Positions 17,978 to 28,856 of a stretch of 64,000 nt of DNA are shown here, piece by piece. The stretch is from assembly GCA_023387735.1 (NCBI GenBank), contig JAEWHP010000002.1:310001-374000 (forward strand), read 5' to 3'. Position 1 is the stretch's first letter. Each line of letters starts with the position of its first letter. The stretch is from Pseudomonadota bacterium. GTDB taxonomy: Bacteria; Pseudomonadota; Alphaproteobacteria; Rhizobiales; Xanthobacteraceae. The position numbers were made by a program, and so were the translations under genes. The notes under the pieces were generated by a model. That model made no database searches, was not told the origin of the DNA, and saw nothing but the letters and a program-made list of their open reading frames with translations.

Positions 17978-18925
17978 CTAGTGCTTCGCGTCCGCCGCGT
18001 GCAGCACCGCCTTGCAGGCGGGCGGCAGCGACGCCATCGTCATCGGCGGCTTCGGTTTCGGCGGTACCTTGGGCGGCTTCGGGTGCAGCACCGCGTCGCT
18101 GAACCAGTAGGCGAGGTCGCCTGTGCTGCAGCCCTCGCCTTCAGTAGGTTCGGGCTGGCTCTCGCACTCGCCGCTGCCAGGCGGACATTTGATGCGGATG
18201 TGGAAGTGATAGTCGTGGCCGTACATCGGCCGCACCTTGTGCAGCCAGGTGCGATCGCCCCTGGCTTCGCGGCACAGCGCCTTCTTGATCGCGGCATTGA
18301 CGAAAATGCGCTGCACGGTGGGCTCCTGCGCGGCGGCGCGGATCACCGCAAGATGCGTCGGCGTCCAGGCGCTGGGGTCGATGTCGAGCCGGTCGGACCG
18401 CACCATCATCACGGCCGACATTTCCTCGCGCTCGTTCCGCGACAACTGCCGGTTCGGCATCGGCGTGAGCCAGATGTCGGCGTCCAGTCCGACCTGATGG
18501 CTGGCGTGGCCGGTAAGCATTGGCCCGCCACGCGGCTGCGACATGTCGCCGACCAGTATTCCGGGCCAGCCGGCATCCCTGCGTGCCTTTGCGGCCACCC
18601 GCTTGACCAGCGCCACCAGATCCGGGTGGCCCCAGTTGCGGTTGCGTGACAGCCGCATCACCTGCCAGTTGTCGCCGTTGATCGGCAGCCCCTCCGCGCC
18701 CGCGATGCAGCCATGGGCATAGAATCCGTACGTGCGCGTCGGCATCGCCGCCGGCAGCACCTTGCGGCCAAACAGTTGTTTCGCGGGAGTATTGGGATCG
18801 TTCGGATTGGCCAGCGGCGGCAGCGGTTTTGGATTGACCGTGCCCTTGTCCTGCGCCCACGCGCTCACGGCGTTGGCGGCGATCATGAGAGAGAGGAGGG
18901 GGATCAGAATCAGGCGGGATGTCAT
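17978..18925 (-). CDS. mepA: Penicillin-insensitive murein endopeptidase
   Basis: A 315-residue periplasmic zinc peptidase cleaving D-alanyl-meso-diaminopimelate cross-links in peptidoglycan. A signal peptide spans about residues 1-25. The LAS-type metal site is seen as GHASHQVGLDADIWL and GHDYHFHIRI. Cysteines C73, C205-like and the C-terminal CSTGD would form the disulfides known for MepA. A Pro/Lys-rich segment (PKPPKVPPKPKPP) is near the C-terminus. The ATG at 18925 was chosen because the signal peptide starts there; 20 upstream in-frame residues look non-coding. Confidence 0.93.
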   Translation of the reverse strand: MTSRLILIPLLSLMIAANAVSAWAQDKGTVNPKPLPPLANPNDPNTPAKQLFGRKVLPAAMPTRTYGFYAHGCIAGAEGLPINGDNWQVMRLSRNRNWGHPDLVALVKRVAAKARRDAGWPGILVGDMSQPRGGPMLTGHASHQVGLDADIWLTPMPNRQLSRNEREEMSAVMMVRSDRLDIDPSAWTPTHLAVIRAAAQEPTVQRIFVNAAIKKALCREARGDRTWLHKVRPMYGHDYHFHIRIKCPPGSGECESQPEPTEGEGCSTGDLAYWFSDAVLHPKPPKVPPKPKPPMTMASLPPACKAVLHAADAKH

Positions 18926-19019
18926 CGGATCACTCTGTTCCCTTGAGCATACCATGGATTCGGCAAGGCCGGACGCGCACAACATGGTGCAGCAACCGAC
19001 AGAATTTGTGGCGCTGCCG

Positions 19020-19496
19020 CTATGCAGCCCGCGCAGCCTTGCGCTTGCGCAGGTGATAGGTCAGCGCCAGTGCGACGCAGTGGCGCAGCGCGGCCTCGGG
19101 CAACCTGTCGGCAGCGTCGAGGAGAATGCTGCGGTTGCCGCCGTAGCGCAGTTCCGGATAGAGCTCGCGAAACGTCTCGACCAGATCGGTCTGGCAATGG
19201 AAATAGACCGCGTATTGGCCGGCTTCCGTCTTCACCTGGTCGATGCGGATGGTGCTGCCGCTCTTGCTCTCGGTCGTGAGATAGCTCGGCTGCCCCCATT
19301 TCAGCGCTTCTTCCAGCGCGCCGACGCCGCTGGTGGCCTTCGCGGTATCGAAGATCAGCCGGCGCAGCGCCAGCAATTTTGCCTTCACCGGCTTTGGATA
19401 GGCGTCGAAGACGCCATTCAGCGCGGCATTTGGGGCACCGGCGCGCTTCTTCGCAGCGTTGACTGCGACGCCCTTCTTGACGGATTTCTTCACCAT
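19020..19496 (-). CDS. DUF1801 domain protein
   Basis: A 158-residue cytoplasmic protein. A basic Lys/Ala-rich N-terminus (1-20) leads to the DUF1801 fold with EEALKWGQPSYL and later YAVYFHCQTDLVETFREL. The family (YdhG-like) has no established biochemical role. It is a single gene facing away from the chemoreceptor region. Confidence 0.8.
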   Translation of the reverse strand: MVKKSVKKGVAVNAAKKRAGAPNAALNGVFDAYPKPVKAKLLALRRLIFDTAKATSGVGALEEALKWGQPSYLTTESKSGSTIRIDQVKTEAGQYAVYFHCQTDLVETFRELYPELRYGGNRSILLDAADRLPEAALRHCVALALTYHLRKRKAARAA

Positions 19497-19581
19497 GGAC
19501 TGCCCGCGCCTGCTTCGAAGCGAAGGACAGAATAGGGCAGGCGCCGGCCCGGCGAAAGCCGGGCCTTGCGCGATCGATGCT

Positions 19582-19686
19582 TAGAGCGTTTTCGAGCGAA
19601 GTGGATACCTGTTCGCGTAAAGAAAACGCGTCAAAACAAAAGACTAGAGCCCGGTTCTGATTCAATCAGAACCGATAAGGCTCTAG
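19582..19686. terminator. Repeat element with strong hairpin ending the chemoreceptor gene
   Basis: A repeat-like segment containing AGAGCGTTTTCGAGCGAAGT at its left and a nested hairpin at its right: outer arms CTAGAGCC (19644-19651) and GGCTCTAG (19679-19686), inner arms CGGTTCTGATT and ATCAGAACCG. The chemoreceptor stop codon (TAG, 19683-19685) lies inside the outer arm. No long T-run follows, so it may act as an RNA-stabilising or Rho-assisted end. Confidence 0.7.
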
Positions 19687-21650
19687 GCGGCGTTGCGCAG
19701 CCCGGCCAGGAACGTATCGACGCTCTTGTACAGCGCATCGGCCTGCCGGCCGAGTTGGCCGGTTGCCGCCGAGACGTTCTCGGCCAGCGCGCGCGACTGG
19801 TCGGCGGCCTGGCTGGCGCCGGTCACGTTGATCGAGACCTCGCTGGTGCCGGTGGCCGCCTGCTGGACGCTGCGGGCGATTTCCCGCGTCGCCGAATCCT
19901 GCTGTTCCACGGCGGCGGCGATCGTGGTGGCGATCCCGCTGATCTCGCGGATGGTGTCGCTGATGCCGCCGATCGCCGTCACGCAGTCGCCGGTGGCGGA
20001 CTGGATCGCAGCCACCTGTCCCGCGATTTCCTCGGTGGCCTTCGCGGTCTGGCTGGCGAGCTCCTTGACTTCGGACGCGACGACGGCAAAGCCGCGGCCA
20101 GCCTCGCCGGCGCGCGCGGCTTCGATGGTCGCGTTAAGCGCCAGCAGATTGGTCTGGCTTGCGATGGCGCCGATCAGGCGCAATACGTCGCCGATCTTTT
20201 CGGCGGCCGAAGCCAGGCTGCTCACCATCTCGGTGGTTTGTCCGGCCTTGACCACGGCGCTTTCGGCGACCTGGCTGGAATGGGTGACCTGCCGGCCGAT
20301 CTCGGCGACGGAGGAGGCGAGTTCTTCCGTCGCGGCGGCAACCGTGCTGACGCTGCCGGATGCCTCGTCGGAAGCGGCTGCGGCAGCGGCGGCGCGCTGC
20401 GACGTGCCGTTGACGCTTGTCGCGATCTCGCCGGCCACGCGCTGCATGTCGGTCGTCGCCTGGGCGACCGCGGCGACGACGCTCTTGACGTCGGTCTCGA
20501 AGCGGTCGGCCATCTGGCGCTGCAGGGCCTTCTTCTCTTCTTCGGTCTGCTGCTTGGAGGCTTCCTGCGTCTCGCGCATGCTGCGTGCCTCGATCATGCT
20601 GCGGCGGAACACGTCGACCGCTTTGGCCATGGTGCCGAGTTCGTCGCGGCGCTCGCTGCCCGGAATCGTGACGTCGATCTCGCCGCCCGAAAGGCGGTTC
20701 ATGACCGCGGTGATGGCAGCCAGTGGACGGGACAGGCCGCGACCGAGCAGGAACGCCAGCACGATGGCGCCGGCCAGGATGGCCAGCGTGCCGAGGATCA
20801 GGTTGCGCTGCGAACTCGCCGCCGCCGCTTCATACTCGGTGGTATCCTTGATGACCTCGAGAAGGCCGACCGGCTGCCCGGCGTAATTCTTGATCTGTCC
20901 CAGATACAGCGCGGCAGGATGGCCGTTGACCGTCGCGTCGCGACGTACCGCCTGGCCGTCGAACACGCTCTTCAGTTCGGCGGGCGTCGCGACGACGGCG
21001 TCGCCGAAGGTTGAGGACAGTCTCTTGAAATCCTTGCCGTCGTACGAATAGACCGCAAGGTCGATGCCGAAACGCTTCTTGGCGCGATCCACGAATTCCT
21101 TGCCGAAGGCGGCGCCGACATCGACATTCGCCAGGCTCTTGCCGTCCCGCATGATCGGCGTCATGCCGAAAATGCTGAGCGCTTCGCGGCCGGGTTCGAC
21201 GCCCACGATCTGCTTGCCGGTCTTGTTCGCCTCCACCACCGTGTTGCGGCGTGAGGAGATGTCGTCACCAAAGACTTTCGGCGCGTGGACGCGGTAGATG
21301 ACGTGGGCCGGCGGCTTCTGGAAGGTGATCAGCGGGATGCCCTGGGCCGTCAGCGCCTTCATGGCGTCCCCGAGCAGCGCGGCCAAACCGTCCCGGTCTT
21401 CCTTGGCGAGCGCCTCGGCGACCGGAGGCAGCGCGGCGACCGCAGAACTGACCGCAAGCGCGGCACGCCCCTCATAATCGATGGCGGCAATCACGCTCTC
21501 ATATTGCAGCTTGAGTTGCTGATCGAGCGCGAGCTGTGTCAGCGAGCGCTGCTGAGCGATCGAGAAGGTTCCGAGAATGGCGCAGGCAACGGCTACCGTC
21601 AGGGAAATGGCGAGGATCAGGCGAACGGCGATCGAGCGAATCTTGAACAT
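19683..21650 (-). CDS. Methyl-accepting chemotaxis protein with periplasmic Cache-type sensor
   Basis: A 655-residue transmembrane chemoreceptor. TM1 is about residues 9-29; a long periplasmic domain of the Cache_3/Cache_2 fusion kind follows (KRFGIDLAVYSYDGKDFKRL is typical); TM2 is about 278-300. HAMP follows at about 300-355. The cytoplasmic hairpin contains the CheA/CheW-contacting tip IGAIASQTNLLALNATIEAA. No C-terminal pentapeptide tether for CheR/CheB is present. The ligand is unknown. No che genes are nearby, so it is an orphan receptor. Confidence 0.95.
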   Translation of the reverse strand: MFKIRSIAVRLILAISLTVAVACAILGTFSIAQQRSLTQLALDQQLKLQYESVIAAIDYEGRAALAVSSAVAALPPVAEALAKEDRDGLAALLGDAMKALTAQGIPLITFQKPPAHVIYRVHAPKVFGDDISSRRNTVVEANKTGKQIVGVEPGREALSIFGMTPIMRDGKSLANVDVGAAFGKEFVDRAKKRFGIDLAVYSYDGKDFKRLSSTFGDAVVATPAELKSVFDGQAVRRDATVNGHPAALYLGQIKNYAGQPVGLLEVIKDTTEYEAAAASSQRNLILGTLAILAGAIVLAFLLGRGLSRPLAAITAVMNRLSGGEIDVTIPGSERRDELGTMAKAVDVFRRSMIEARSMRETQEASKQQTEEEKKALQRQMADRFETDVKSVVAAVAQATTDMQRVAGEIATSVNGTSQRAAAAAAASDEASGSVSTVAAATEELASSVAEIGRQVTHSSQVAESAVVKAGQTTEMVSSLASAAEKIGDVLRLIGAIASQTNLLALNATIEAARAGEAGRGFAVVASEVKELASQTAKATEEIAGQVAAIQSATGDCVTAIGGISDTIREISGIATTIAAAVEQQDSATREIARSVQQAATGTSEVSINVTGASQAADQSRALAENVSAATGQLGRQADALYKSVDTFLAGLRNAA

Positions 21651-21751
21651 GGGACGTCCGGAACTCCAGAAGGCGGGGCTCCGTAAGAGATTTCATCAAT
21701 TGCTTAACAACAGGGGGTGCGGGGCGGTCCGTAATACTACGGTGCACCGCG

Positions 21752-22924
21752 TCATCGCATCGTCGGCGGCGTAGCGAGATTGCCCGAGAGGATCGCCTTG
21801 CCGGCGTCCTCGTAATGGGCGTCGCGGCCCTGGATCTGCTGCGCGATGGCGTGCATGTCCCGAAAACGCCGCTCGAACCCGTTGGCGTTGAACACGGCGG
21901 TGGCGCCCGCCATGTGATAGGCGGTGTCGACCACGGCGGCGGACTGATGAATGGTCCAGGTGGTCGCGATGCGCAGCGCCACGCGATGGGCTTCGGTTGT
22001 CGCTTCGCCGCGCAACAGGTCGCGCCAGACCTCGGCGGCGGTCGCGTAGAGATAGGCGCGCGCGGCGCGCAGGCTGGCCTCGGTGCGGCCGATCAATCCC
22101 TGCACGGCATTGTTGTCGCGCATCGCCTTCAGCGCTTGAGGCGTCTTGCCGCGCGCGAGTTCGGTGGCCGCATCGAGCGTGGCGCGCGCAACGCCGAGCG
22201 AGGTCGCGGCGAAGCCCATGCCGAACACCATGTTGGTGGTGAGCTTGTACAGCGGCCCGTTCTCGCATCGTGCCACGGCTTCGTCGCGCAGCGCGGCGAA
22301 GCGTTCGGGAATGAACAGGTTCTCGACCGAATAGGAATCGGTGCCGGTGCCGCGCAGGCCGATCACGTCCCAGACGTCGTGCATCGTGGCGCTCGTCACC
22401 GGGAACAGGATGGTGCGGATCTCCGGCGAGCCGTCCGGCTTGCGCCGCGGCGTGCCGTCGGCCTCGACGACGCGGACGTGAGCGCCGAGCCAGCTCGCCT
22501 GCCGCGAGCCGGAGGCAAAGTCCCAGCGCGCATTGGCCTTGTAACCGCCCGGAACCGCCTGCACTTCGTGATTGATCGCGCCCCACGCCAAAATGCCGGG
22601 TGCGACGTTGAAGATCTCGTTCGCGGTATCGGGATCGAGATAGGCTGCGGTCATGGCGCAGACGCTGCACTGGCCGAGGCACCATGCGGTGGAGGCATCG
22701 GCCTTGGCGACTTCCTCCTGCATCTGCATGAAGGTTTCGAGCGGGGCCTCAGCGCCGCCGAGGCTCTGCGGTAGCAGCGCGCGATAGAGCCCGTTCTCGA
22801 TCAGCGCCTGCGTCACAACAGGCGTCAGCCGCCGCTTCCGCTCGATCTCGTCGGCCTCCCGTGCGATCAGTGGCGCCAGCGCTCTTGCGCGCTCGACCAG
22901 ATCGAAGCCGGCGGGCTTGTTCAT
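21752..22924 (-). CDS. Acyl-CoA-dehydrogenase-fold flavoprotein (HpaB/DszC-like subgroup)
   Basis: A 390-residue flavoenzyme of the acyl-CoA dehydrogenase superfamily. The N-terminal helical part (ARALAPLIAREADEIERKRR), the QMQEEVAKADASTAWCLGQ segment and the C-terminal helix (VVDTAYHMAGATAVFNAN) match the group-D flavin monooxygenase-like subgroup more than classic fatty-acid dehydrogenases. The catalytic Glu of the latter is not evident. It could be a monooxygenase needing a separate flavin reductase. It is 22 bases downstream of the MFS gene and so probably in the same operon, which suggests uptake and breakdown of one organic compound. Confidence 0.8.
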   Translation of the reverse strand: MNKPAGFDLVERARALAPLIAREADEIERKRRLTPVVTQALIENGLYRALLPQSLGGAEAPLETFMQMQEEVAKADASTAWCLGQCSVCAMTAAYLDPDTANEIFNVAPGILAWGAINHEVQAVPGGYKANARWDFASGSRQASWLGAHVRVVEADGTPRRKPDGSPEIRTILFPVTSATMHDVWDVIGLRGTGTDSYSVENLFIPERFAALRDEAVARCENGPLYKLTTNMVFGMGFAATSLGVARATLDAATELARGKTPQALKAMRDNNAVQGLIGRTEASLRAARAYLYATAAEVWRDLLRGEATTEAHRVALRIATTWTIHQSAAVVDTAYHMAGATAVFNANGFERRFRDMHAIAQQIQGRDAHYEDAGKAILSGNLATPPTMR

Positions 22925-22946
22925 GCGCTTCCTCGTGGTTTCCTGT

Positions 22947-24182
22947 TCATGCCGCGGCGCGGCCGAGATCGAGCGATGGTTGCGATGGCCGCTTTGCGGA
23001 CGGGAAGCTCAGCGCCACCGCGACCGCGGCGATGCCGATCGCAAACGAGCCGACATAGAGCCAGTTGTAGGCCTGGAACGTGTCGAACACCCAGCCGCCG
23101 GCCAGCGGGCCCAGCGCCATGCCGAGGCTTGCGAAGGCGGAGACGGCGCCGAACACGCTGCCCATGATGCGCGCGCCGAAATATTCGCGCACCAGCACCG
23201 CGTAGAGCGGCATCACGCCGCCATAGGCGAGGCCGAAGATCACAGACAGCGCATAGAACTCGCCGAGCTGGCCGACCGCGAGATAGGCCGCGACCGACAT
23301 CGCCTGCACGAACAGGCCGCCGACCAGAATGTGCTTGGCGCCGAAGCGATCGGCCAATACGCCGAGCAGCAGGCGGCCGCCGAGGCCGGAGAATCCGGCA
23401 AGGCTGTAGACGGTCACGGCGGTCAGCGGCGCGATGCCGCAGATCATGGCATAGCTCACCATGTGGAAGATCGGGCCCGAATGCGCCGCGCAGCAGGCGA
23501 AATGCGCCAGCGCCAGCGTGATGAATTGCGGCGTCCGCAGCGCCTGCGCGACGGTCCATTGCGTTTCCGGTGCGCCGGTTCCACTTGCTGTGTCCGCTTC
23601 TGCGGGCTCTGGCGCCGGGCGCACAAGAAACGCGGCCGGGATCAACAGCGCCCACGCGGCGATGCCGATCACCAGCATCGCGGTGCGCCAGTCGTAGGCG
23701 GCGATCAGCCAGCTTGCGAACGGCGCGACCGTCAGCGGCGACACGCCCATGCCGGCCGACACCAGCGCGACCGCAAGGCTGCGGTGATGTTCGATCCAGG
23801 CGCTCGCCACCGCGACCATCGGCGCGTAGAAGCTGCCGGCCGCGATCCCGATCAGTACGCCGAACGCCAACTGGAACTGCCACAGGCTGGTGGCCTGGCT
23901 CGCCGCGACCAGTCCCGTTCCCAGCAGCACCGCGCCCGACAGCACCACGATACGGGTGCCAAACCGGTCGGACAGCGTGCCCCAGAAGAATGCAGCAAGC
24001 CCCATGGCAAGAAAGTCGATCGTCGCCGCCGCCGAAACGCCGCTGCGCGACCAGCCCATGTCTTGCGAAATCGGCTGCAGGAACACGGCCAGTGACAGCA
24101 TCGCGCCGAAGCCGACGCAGGTCATCAGCGCGCCGACGCCGACCACGACCCAGCCGTAGGAAGACCCGGAGGACTTGCTCAT
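22947..24182 (-). CDS. MFS transporter
   Basis: A 411-residue 12-helix major facilitator. GTLSDRFGTRIVVLSGA is the loop 2-3 signature and GVLADRFGAKHILVGGL its echo in the second half. It resembles the oxalate/formate antiporter-like monocarboxylate group (MFS_1, start SYGWVVVGVGALMTCVGFG). It precedes the acyl-CoA-dehydrogenase-like gene by 22 bases, so substrate import for that enzyme is a reasonable inference. Confidence 0.92.
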   Translation of the reverse strand: MSKSSGSSYGWVVVGVGALMTCVGFGAMLSLAVFLQPISQDMGWSRSGVSAAATIDFLAMGLAAFFWGTLSDRFGTRIVVLSGAVLLGTGLVAASQATSLWQFQLAFGVLIGIAAGSFYAPMVAVASAWIEHHRSLAVALVSAGMGVSPLTVAPFASWLIAAYDWRTAMLVIGIAAWALLIPAAFLVRPAPEPAEADTASGTGAPETQWTVAQALRTPQFITLALAHFACCAAHSGPIFHMVSYAMICGIAPLTAVTVYSLAGFSGLGGRLLLGVLADRFGAKHILVGGLFVQAMSVAAYLAVGQLGEFYALSVIFGLAYGGVMPLYAVLVREYFGARIMGSVFGAVSAFASLGMALGPLAGGWVFDTFQAYNWLYVGSFAIGIAAVAVALSFPSAKRPSQPSLDLGRAAA

Positions 24183-24185
24183 GCG

Positions 24186-24324
24186 TTTCCTCGCTCTTTT
24201 GTATTTATGTTCTGAGCGGGGCGGATGGTGGCCGATCTGCGGGAGGAGAGCAAGGTGGCAGACGCATTCCGGGTCTGAGCGGCTATCGCGGAACGGCCAC
24301 TGGCACGACGTCGCCGCGCTTCAC
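24186..24324 (-). pseudogene. Decayed MazF/PemK-type toxin remnant
   Basis: A GTG at 24324 overlaps the stop of the upstream antitoxin-like ORF (GTGA) and reads MKRGDVVPVAVPR before a TAG at 24283-24285. MKRGDVV is the usual start of MazF/PemK ribonucleases. In another frame the remaining 100 bases read ATLLSSRRSATIRP, loosely like the conserved SVTLL...LRDA...R segment of the family. No complete toxin can be encoded before the MFS start at 24182. Call is based on the overlap arrangement plus the short N-terminal match; it is not certain. Confidence 0.45.
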
Positions 24325-24515
24325 TTCCAGCCACTCCAGTCGTAAGCGACTTCATTCCAGGCATCCATGCCGTCATTCTCGGGATGTTGCGCCATCAGCT
24401 TTGCTTGTCGGCACAAATCTGCTCGAAGCTTCCGGTCGCGCGGATCGCGGCACGCAGCCATGCGCAGCCGGGGAGTGCGAGACAGTGTCTTTGTCTTTTT
24501 GGGGGGCGTGGACAT
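24321..24515 (-). CDS. MazE-family antitoxin-like small protein (probably truncated)
   Basis: A 64-residue ORF. Its C-terminal part (LRADLCRQAKLMAQHPEND then MDAWNEVAYDWSGWK) resembles the C-terminal toxin-binding tail of the alphaproteobacterial MazE-family antitoxins, which end in a similar aromatic-rich motif. The usual central LRPVQIWVPD segment is missing, so the DNA-binding half is damaged or deleted. The stop overlaps the GTG of the decayed toxin. It may be a relic rather than an expressed gene. Confidence 0.5.
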   Translation of the reverse strand: MSTPPKKTKTLSRTPRLRMAACRDPRDRKLRADLCRQAKLMAQHPENDGMDAWNEVAYDWSGWK

Positions 24516-24645
24516 CGGTGCAGGGTACCATCTTATGCGGCAGAGTTCACCCTCGATTGTCCATCGAGTCTCATCATGCTAGTCAGCCCCACCCAAATCA
24601 TTGCCTTCGCGTGGTGCTACAGTCGGCTGGAACGAAGGGACGCTG

Positions 24646-25137
24646 ATGCAAAAAGTTCTTGTAACTGACTTTTCCGATGCCGATCAGCAAAGCGTCCTGA
24701 ATGTCATCCTGCCGATTCAGCAACGCGAATTCGGCATTCCCATCAAGGGAGCCGATCAGCCCGATCTCATGAACATTCCCGGCTTCTATCAATCGGGAAC
24801 GGGCGGCTTCTGGGTGGCTCGGTCAAACGACGAGGTTGTCGGCACCGTCGGATTGAAAGACATCGGCCAGCGGCAGGCGGCGCTGCGAAAGATGTTCGTC
24901 GCCGCGCCGTTTCGTGGCCGCGAGTTCGGCGTGGCGGGAAAGCTGCTCGATGCCTTGCTGGCGCACGCGCGCGCGAAAGGTGTTTCCGAGATCTTTCTCG
25001 GCACCACGGAAAAGTTTCTGGCAGCGCACCGGTTCTATGAAAAGAACGGCTTTGTCGAGCTGCAGAAAGCCGAACTGCCCAAGGCCTTCCCGATCATGGC
25101 CGTCGATTCGAAATTCTATGTCTTGAGAACTTCCTGA
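24646..25137 (+). CDS. GNAT family N-acetyltransferase
   Basis: A 163-residue acetyltransferase using acetyl-CoA. The fold is visible as GGFWVARSNDEVVGTVGL (beta 2-3), the acetyl-CoA loop RKMFVAAPFRGREFGVAGKL, and the FYEKNGFVEL end. The substrate is not predictable. The ATG at 24646 follows GAAGGGA at 7 bases, better than the in-frame upstream codon at 24601. It stands alone, followed by repeat D. Confidence 0.88.
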   Translation: MQKVLVTDFSDADQQSVLNVILPIQQREFGIPIKGADQPDLMNIPGFYQSGTGGFWVARSNDEVVGTVGLKDIGQRQAALRKMFVAAPFRGREFGVAGKLLDALLAHARAKGVSEIFLGTTEKFLAAHRFYEKNGFVELQKAELPKAFPIMAVDSKFYVLRTS

Positions 25138-25150
25138 GGATCTCTCGATC

Positions 25151-25239
25151 GTCATGCCCGGCCCTGTGCCGGGCATCCACGTCTTTGCTCCAGCAATGAC
25201 CAAAGACGTGGATGGCCGGGACAAGCCCGGCCATGACGG
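25151..25239. repeat. Intergenic repeat family D
   Basis: An 89-base long inverted repeat: GTCATGCCCGGC...CATCCACGTCTTTG / CAAAGACGTGGATG...GCCCGGCCATGAC, so nearly the whole element can fold on itself. It lies between convergent genes (the GNAT enzyme and lepA) and could serve as a two-way transcription end. Confidence 0.88.
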
Positions 25240-25295
25240 AAAACAAGCCATTTTTAGGCGGTCAAAACAAGCCCTCGAAGGCAGGCGATTGCTGC

Positions 25296-27107
<1,812 letters not shown>

Positions 27108-27222
27108 GGGCGCGGGATAGCATTCACATCCCCGTGCGGCAACCATATTGCTGTATTCTAAAGGGGATTCTTCACGCCAAGCTGATTCCACTCGGCCCCA
27201 AAACGCGCTACGCACTCGGGCC

Positions 27223-28821
27223 ATGTCCACTGCTTCCATTTTACCAGCGCCGGCGCGTTCGAAGCGCATTTTCTCCATGCGGCGGCTGGCGGCGTGGCTG
27301 GCCTCGCGCGCCACCGACCCCGGGAGCGGCCTGTGGCTGGTGACCGGCTTTGCCGTGGTTCATGCGGTGCTGTGGACGGTGATCCTGGTCAGTCTGAAGA
27401 CCGGGCAGGACGTTCACATGGACGTCGCAGAAGGCTTCGCGTGGGGCCAGAAGTTCCTGTTCGGCTATGGCAAGCATCCTCCGCTGTCGGGATGGGTGGC
27501 CGGCGTCTGGTTCAGGATCTTTCCGGTCACCGACTGGGCGAGCTATGCGCTGGCGATGGCGACGCTCGGCTGCAGCATCGTGATCTGCTGGCTGCTGGCG
27601 CTGCGCGTGGTCGATCGTCGCCGCGCGTTCTTCGTGGTCGTGATGCTCGCGATCTATCCGATCTTCAACTTCAAGGGCTTCAAGTACAATCCGGATCTGC
27701 TGCAGCTCGTCACGCTGCCGCTGCTGGTGCTGGCCTATCTCGATGCGTTCGAGAAGCGCAGCGTGAAATCAGGCATCTGGCTCGGGCTCGCCGGTGCGCT
27801 GGCGCTGATGACCAAATACTGGGCGCTGACCATGATCGGCGCCATCGGTCTCGCTGCACTGATCCACCCCGACCGCCTGAAATTCCTGCGATCGCCGGCG
27901 CCATGGGTCGCGATCGCCGCGCTGGTGGTGGCGATGCTGCCGCATGTGATGTGGCTTCAGCAGGTGAATTTCGTCCCGCTTACCTATGCCGGCGACACCT
28001 ATTCGCTAAACGAGCCGGCGATGATGCGCCGTCTCGTGGTGGGCTATATCGGGCATAATCTGGCGCTGCTGGCGCTGCCGATATTGCTCGGCGCGATTGC
28101 GTTGGCGTGGCCGCCGCGGCGCTGGAAGCTGCAAACATTCTGGTCGCGCGGCGCCAATCCCGGCGTGAACGTTTCGCAGGCGATCAACATCTGGATCATC
28201 CAGGCAGTGGTGGCGGTCGGCCCGCCGCTCGGCGCGTTGCTCTTCCATGTCTACATCAAGACCGACTGGGGCATTCCGCTGTTCTTCCTGGTGCCGCTCG
28301 CCTTGATGACCATTCCCGCGCTGCGGGTCCGGCGCATCGCACTGTTCAACCTGGCCTCGAGCTGGCTGGTGATTTCGCTCATCGTGCTGGCGGCCTCGCC
28401 AAGGATCGTTGCGTATGAGCTGAACGAGAAACGCACCGCCGGCGCGACCTACCGGGCGCGCTCCGAACTCGCCCGCGAACTGACGGACATCTGGCACACG
28501 CGCTTTCGTTCGCGCTGGCCGGTGGTCGCGGCCTATACCGATACCGGCCAGCCCGTCACCTTCTACAGCCCCGATCATCCGGCCCCCCTGACGCCGGACG
28601 AGCCGTGGTCGTCGGGCCTGACCTCGCTCGAGGAAGCGAGGCGCTCGGGCTTCATCGGCATCTGCGAAACCGGCGACTGGAAGCTGGAGAAGTGCGAGGC
28701 GTGGATGAAGGCCCATGCCGCCAACGCCGAGCACATCGTGATCACGACCCGTCGGTTCTTTCCGGGGATGCCGGGTCCCGCAACGGCGTGGAACGTGTAT
28801 ATCGTGCCGCCAGCCAAATAG
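27223..28821 (+). CDS. Membrane glycosyltransferase, GT39/ArnT-like
   Basis: A 532-residue inner-membrane protein with about ten hydrophobic segments and the PMT/ArnT-type first periplasmic loop: DVHMDVAEGFAWGQKFLFGY followed by GKHPPLSGW, where an acidic residue and the H-P-P motif are expected for polyprenyl-phosphate-sugar donors. The C-terminal part (about 430-530) is a soluble periplasmic domain. It would transfer a sugar from a lipid carrier to lipid A, polysaccharide or protein; the acceptor is unknown. The start is uncertain: ATG at 27223 was chosen, with 27277 as an alternative just before the first membrane segment. Confidence 0.85.
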   Translation: MSTASILPAPARSKRIFSMRRLAAWLASRATDPGSGLWLVTGFAVVHAVLWTVILVSLKTGQDVHMDVAEGFAWGQKFLFGYGKHPPLSGWVAGVWFRIFPVTDWASYALAMATLGCSIVICWLLALRVVDRRRAFFVVVMLAIYPIFNFKGFKYNPDLLQLVTLPLLVLAYLDAFEKRSVKSGIWLGLAGALALMTKYWALTMIGAIGLAALIHPDRLKFLRSPAPWVAIAALVVAMLPHVMWLQQVNFVPLTYAGDTYSLNEPAMMRRLVVGYIGHNLALLALPILLGAIALAWPPRRWKLQTFWSRGANPGVNVSQAINIWIIQAVVAVGPPLGALLFHVYIKTDWGIPLFFLVPLALMTIPALRVRRIALFNLASSWLVISLIVLAASPRIVAYELNEKRTAGATYRARSELARELTDIWHTRFRSRWPVVAAYTDTGQPVTFYSPDHPAPLTPDEPWSSGLTSLEEARRSGFIGICETGDWKLEKCEAWMKAHAANAEHIVITTRRFFPGMPGPATAWNVYIVPPAK

Positions 28822-28856
28822 CGCGCAAGCGCAAGAACTCCTGAAGGGGGAAACGG

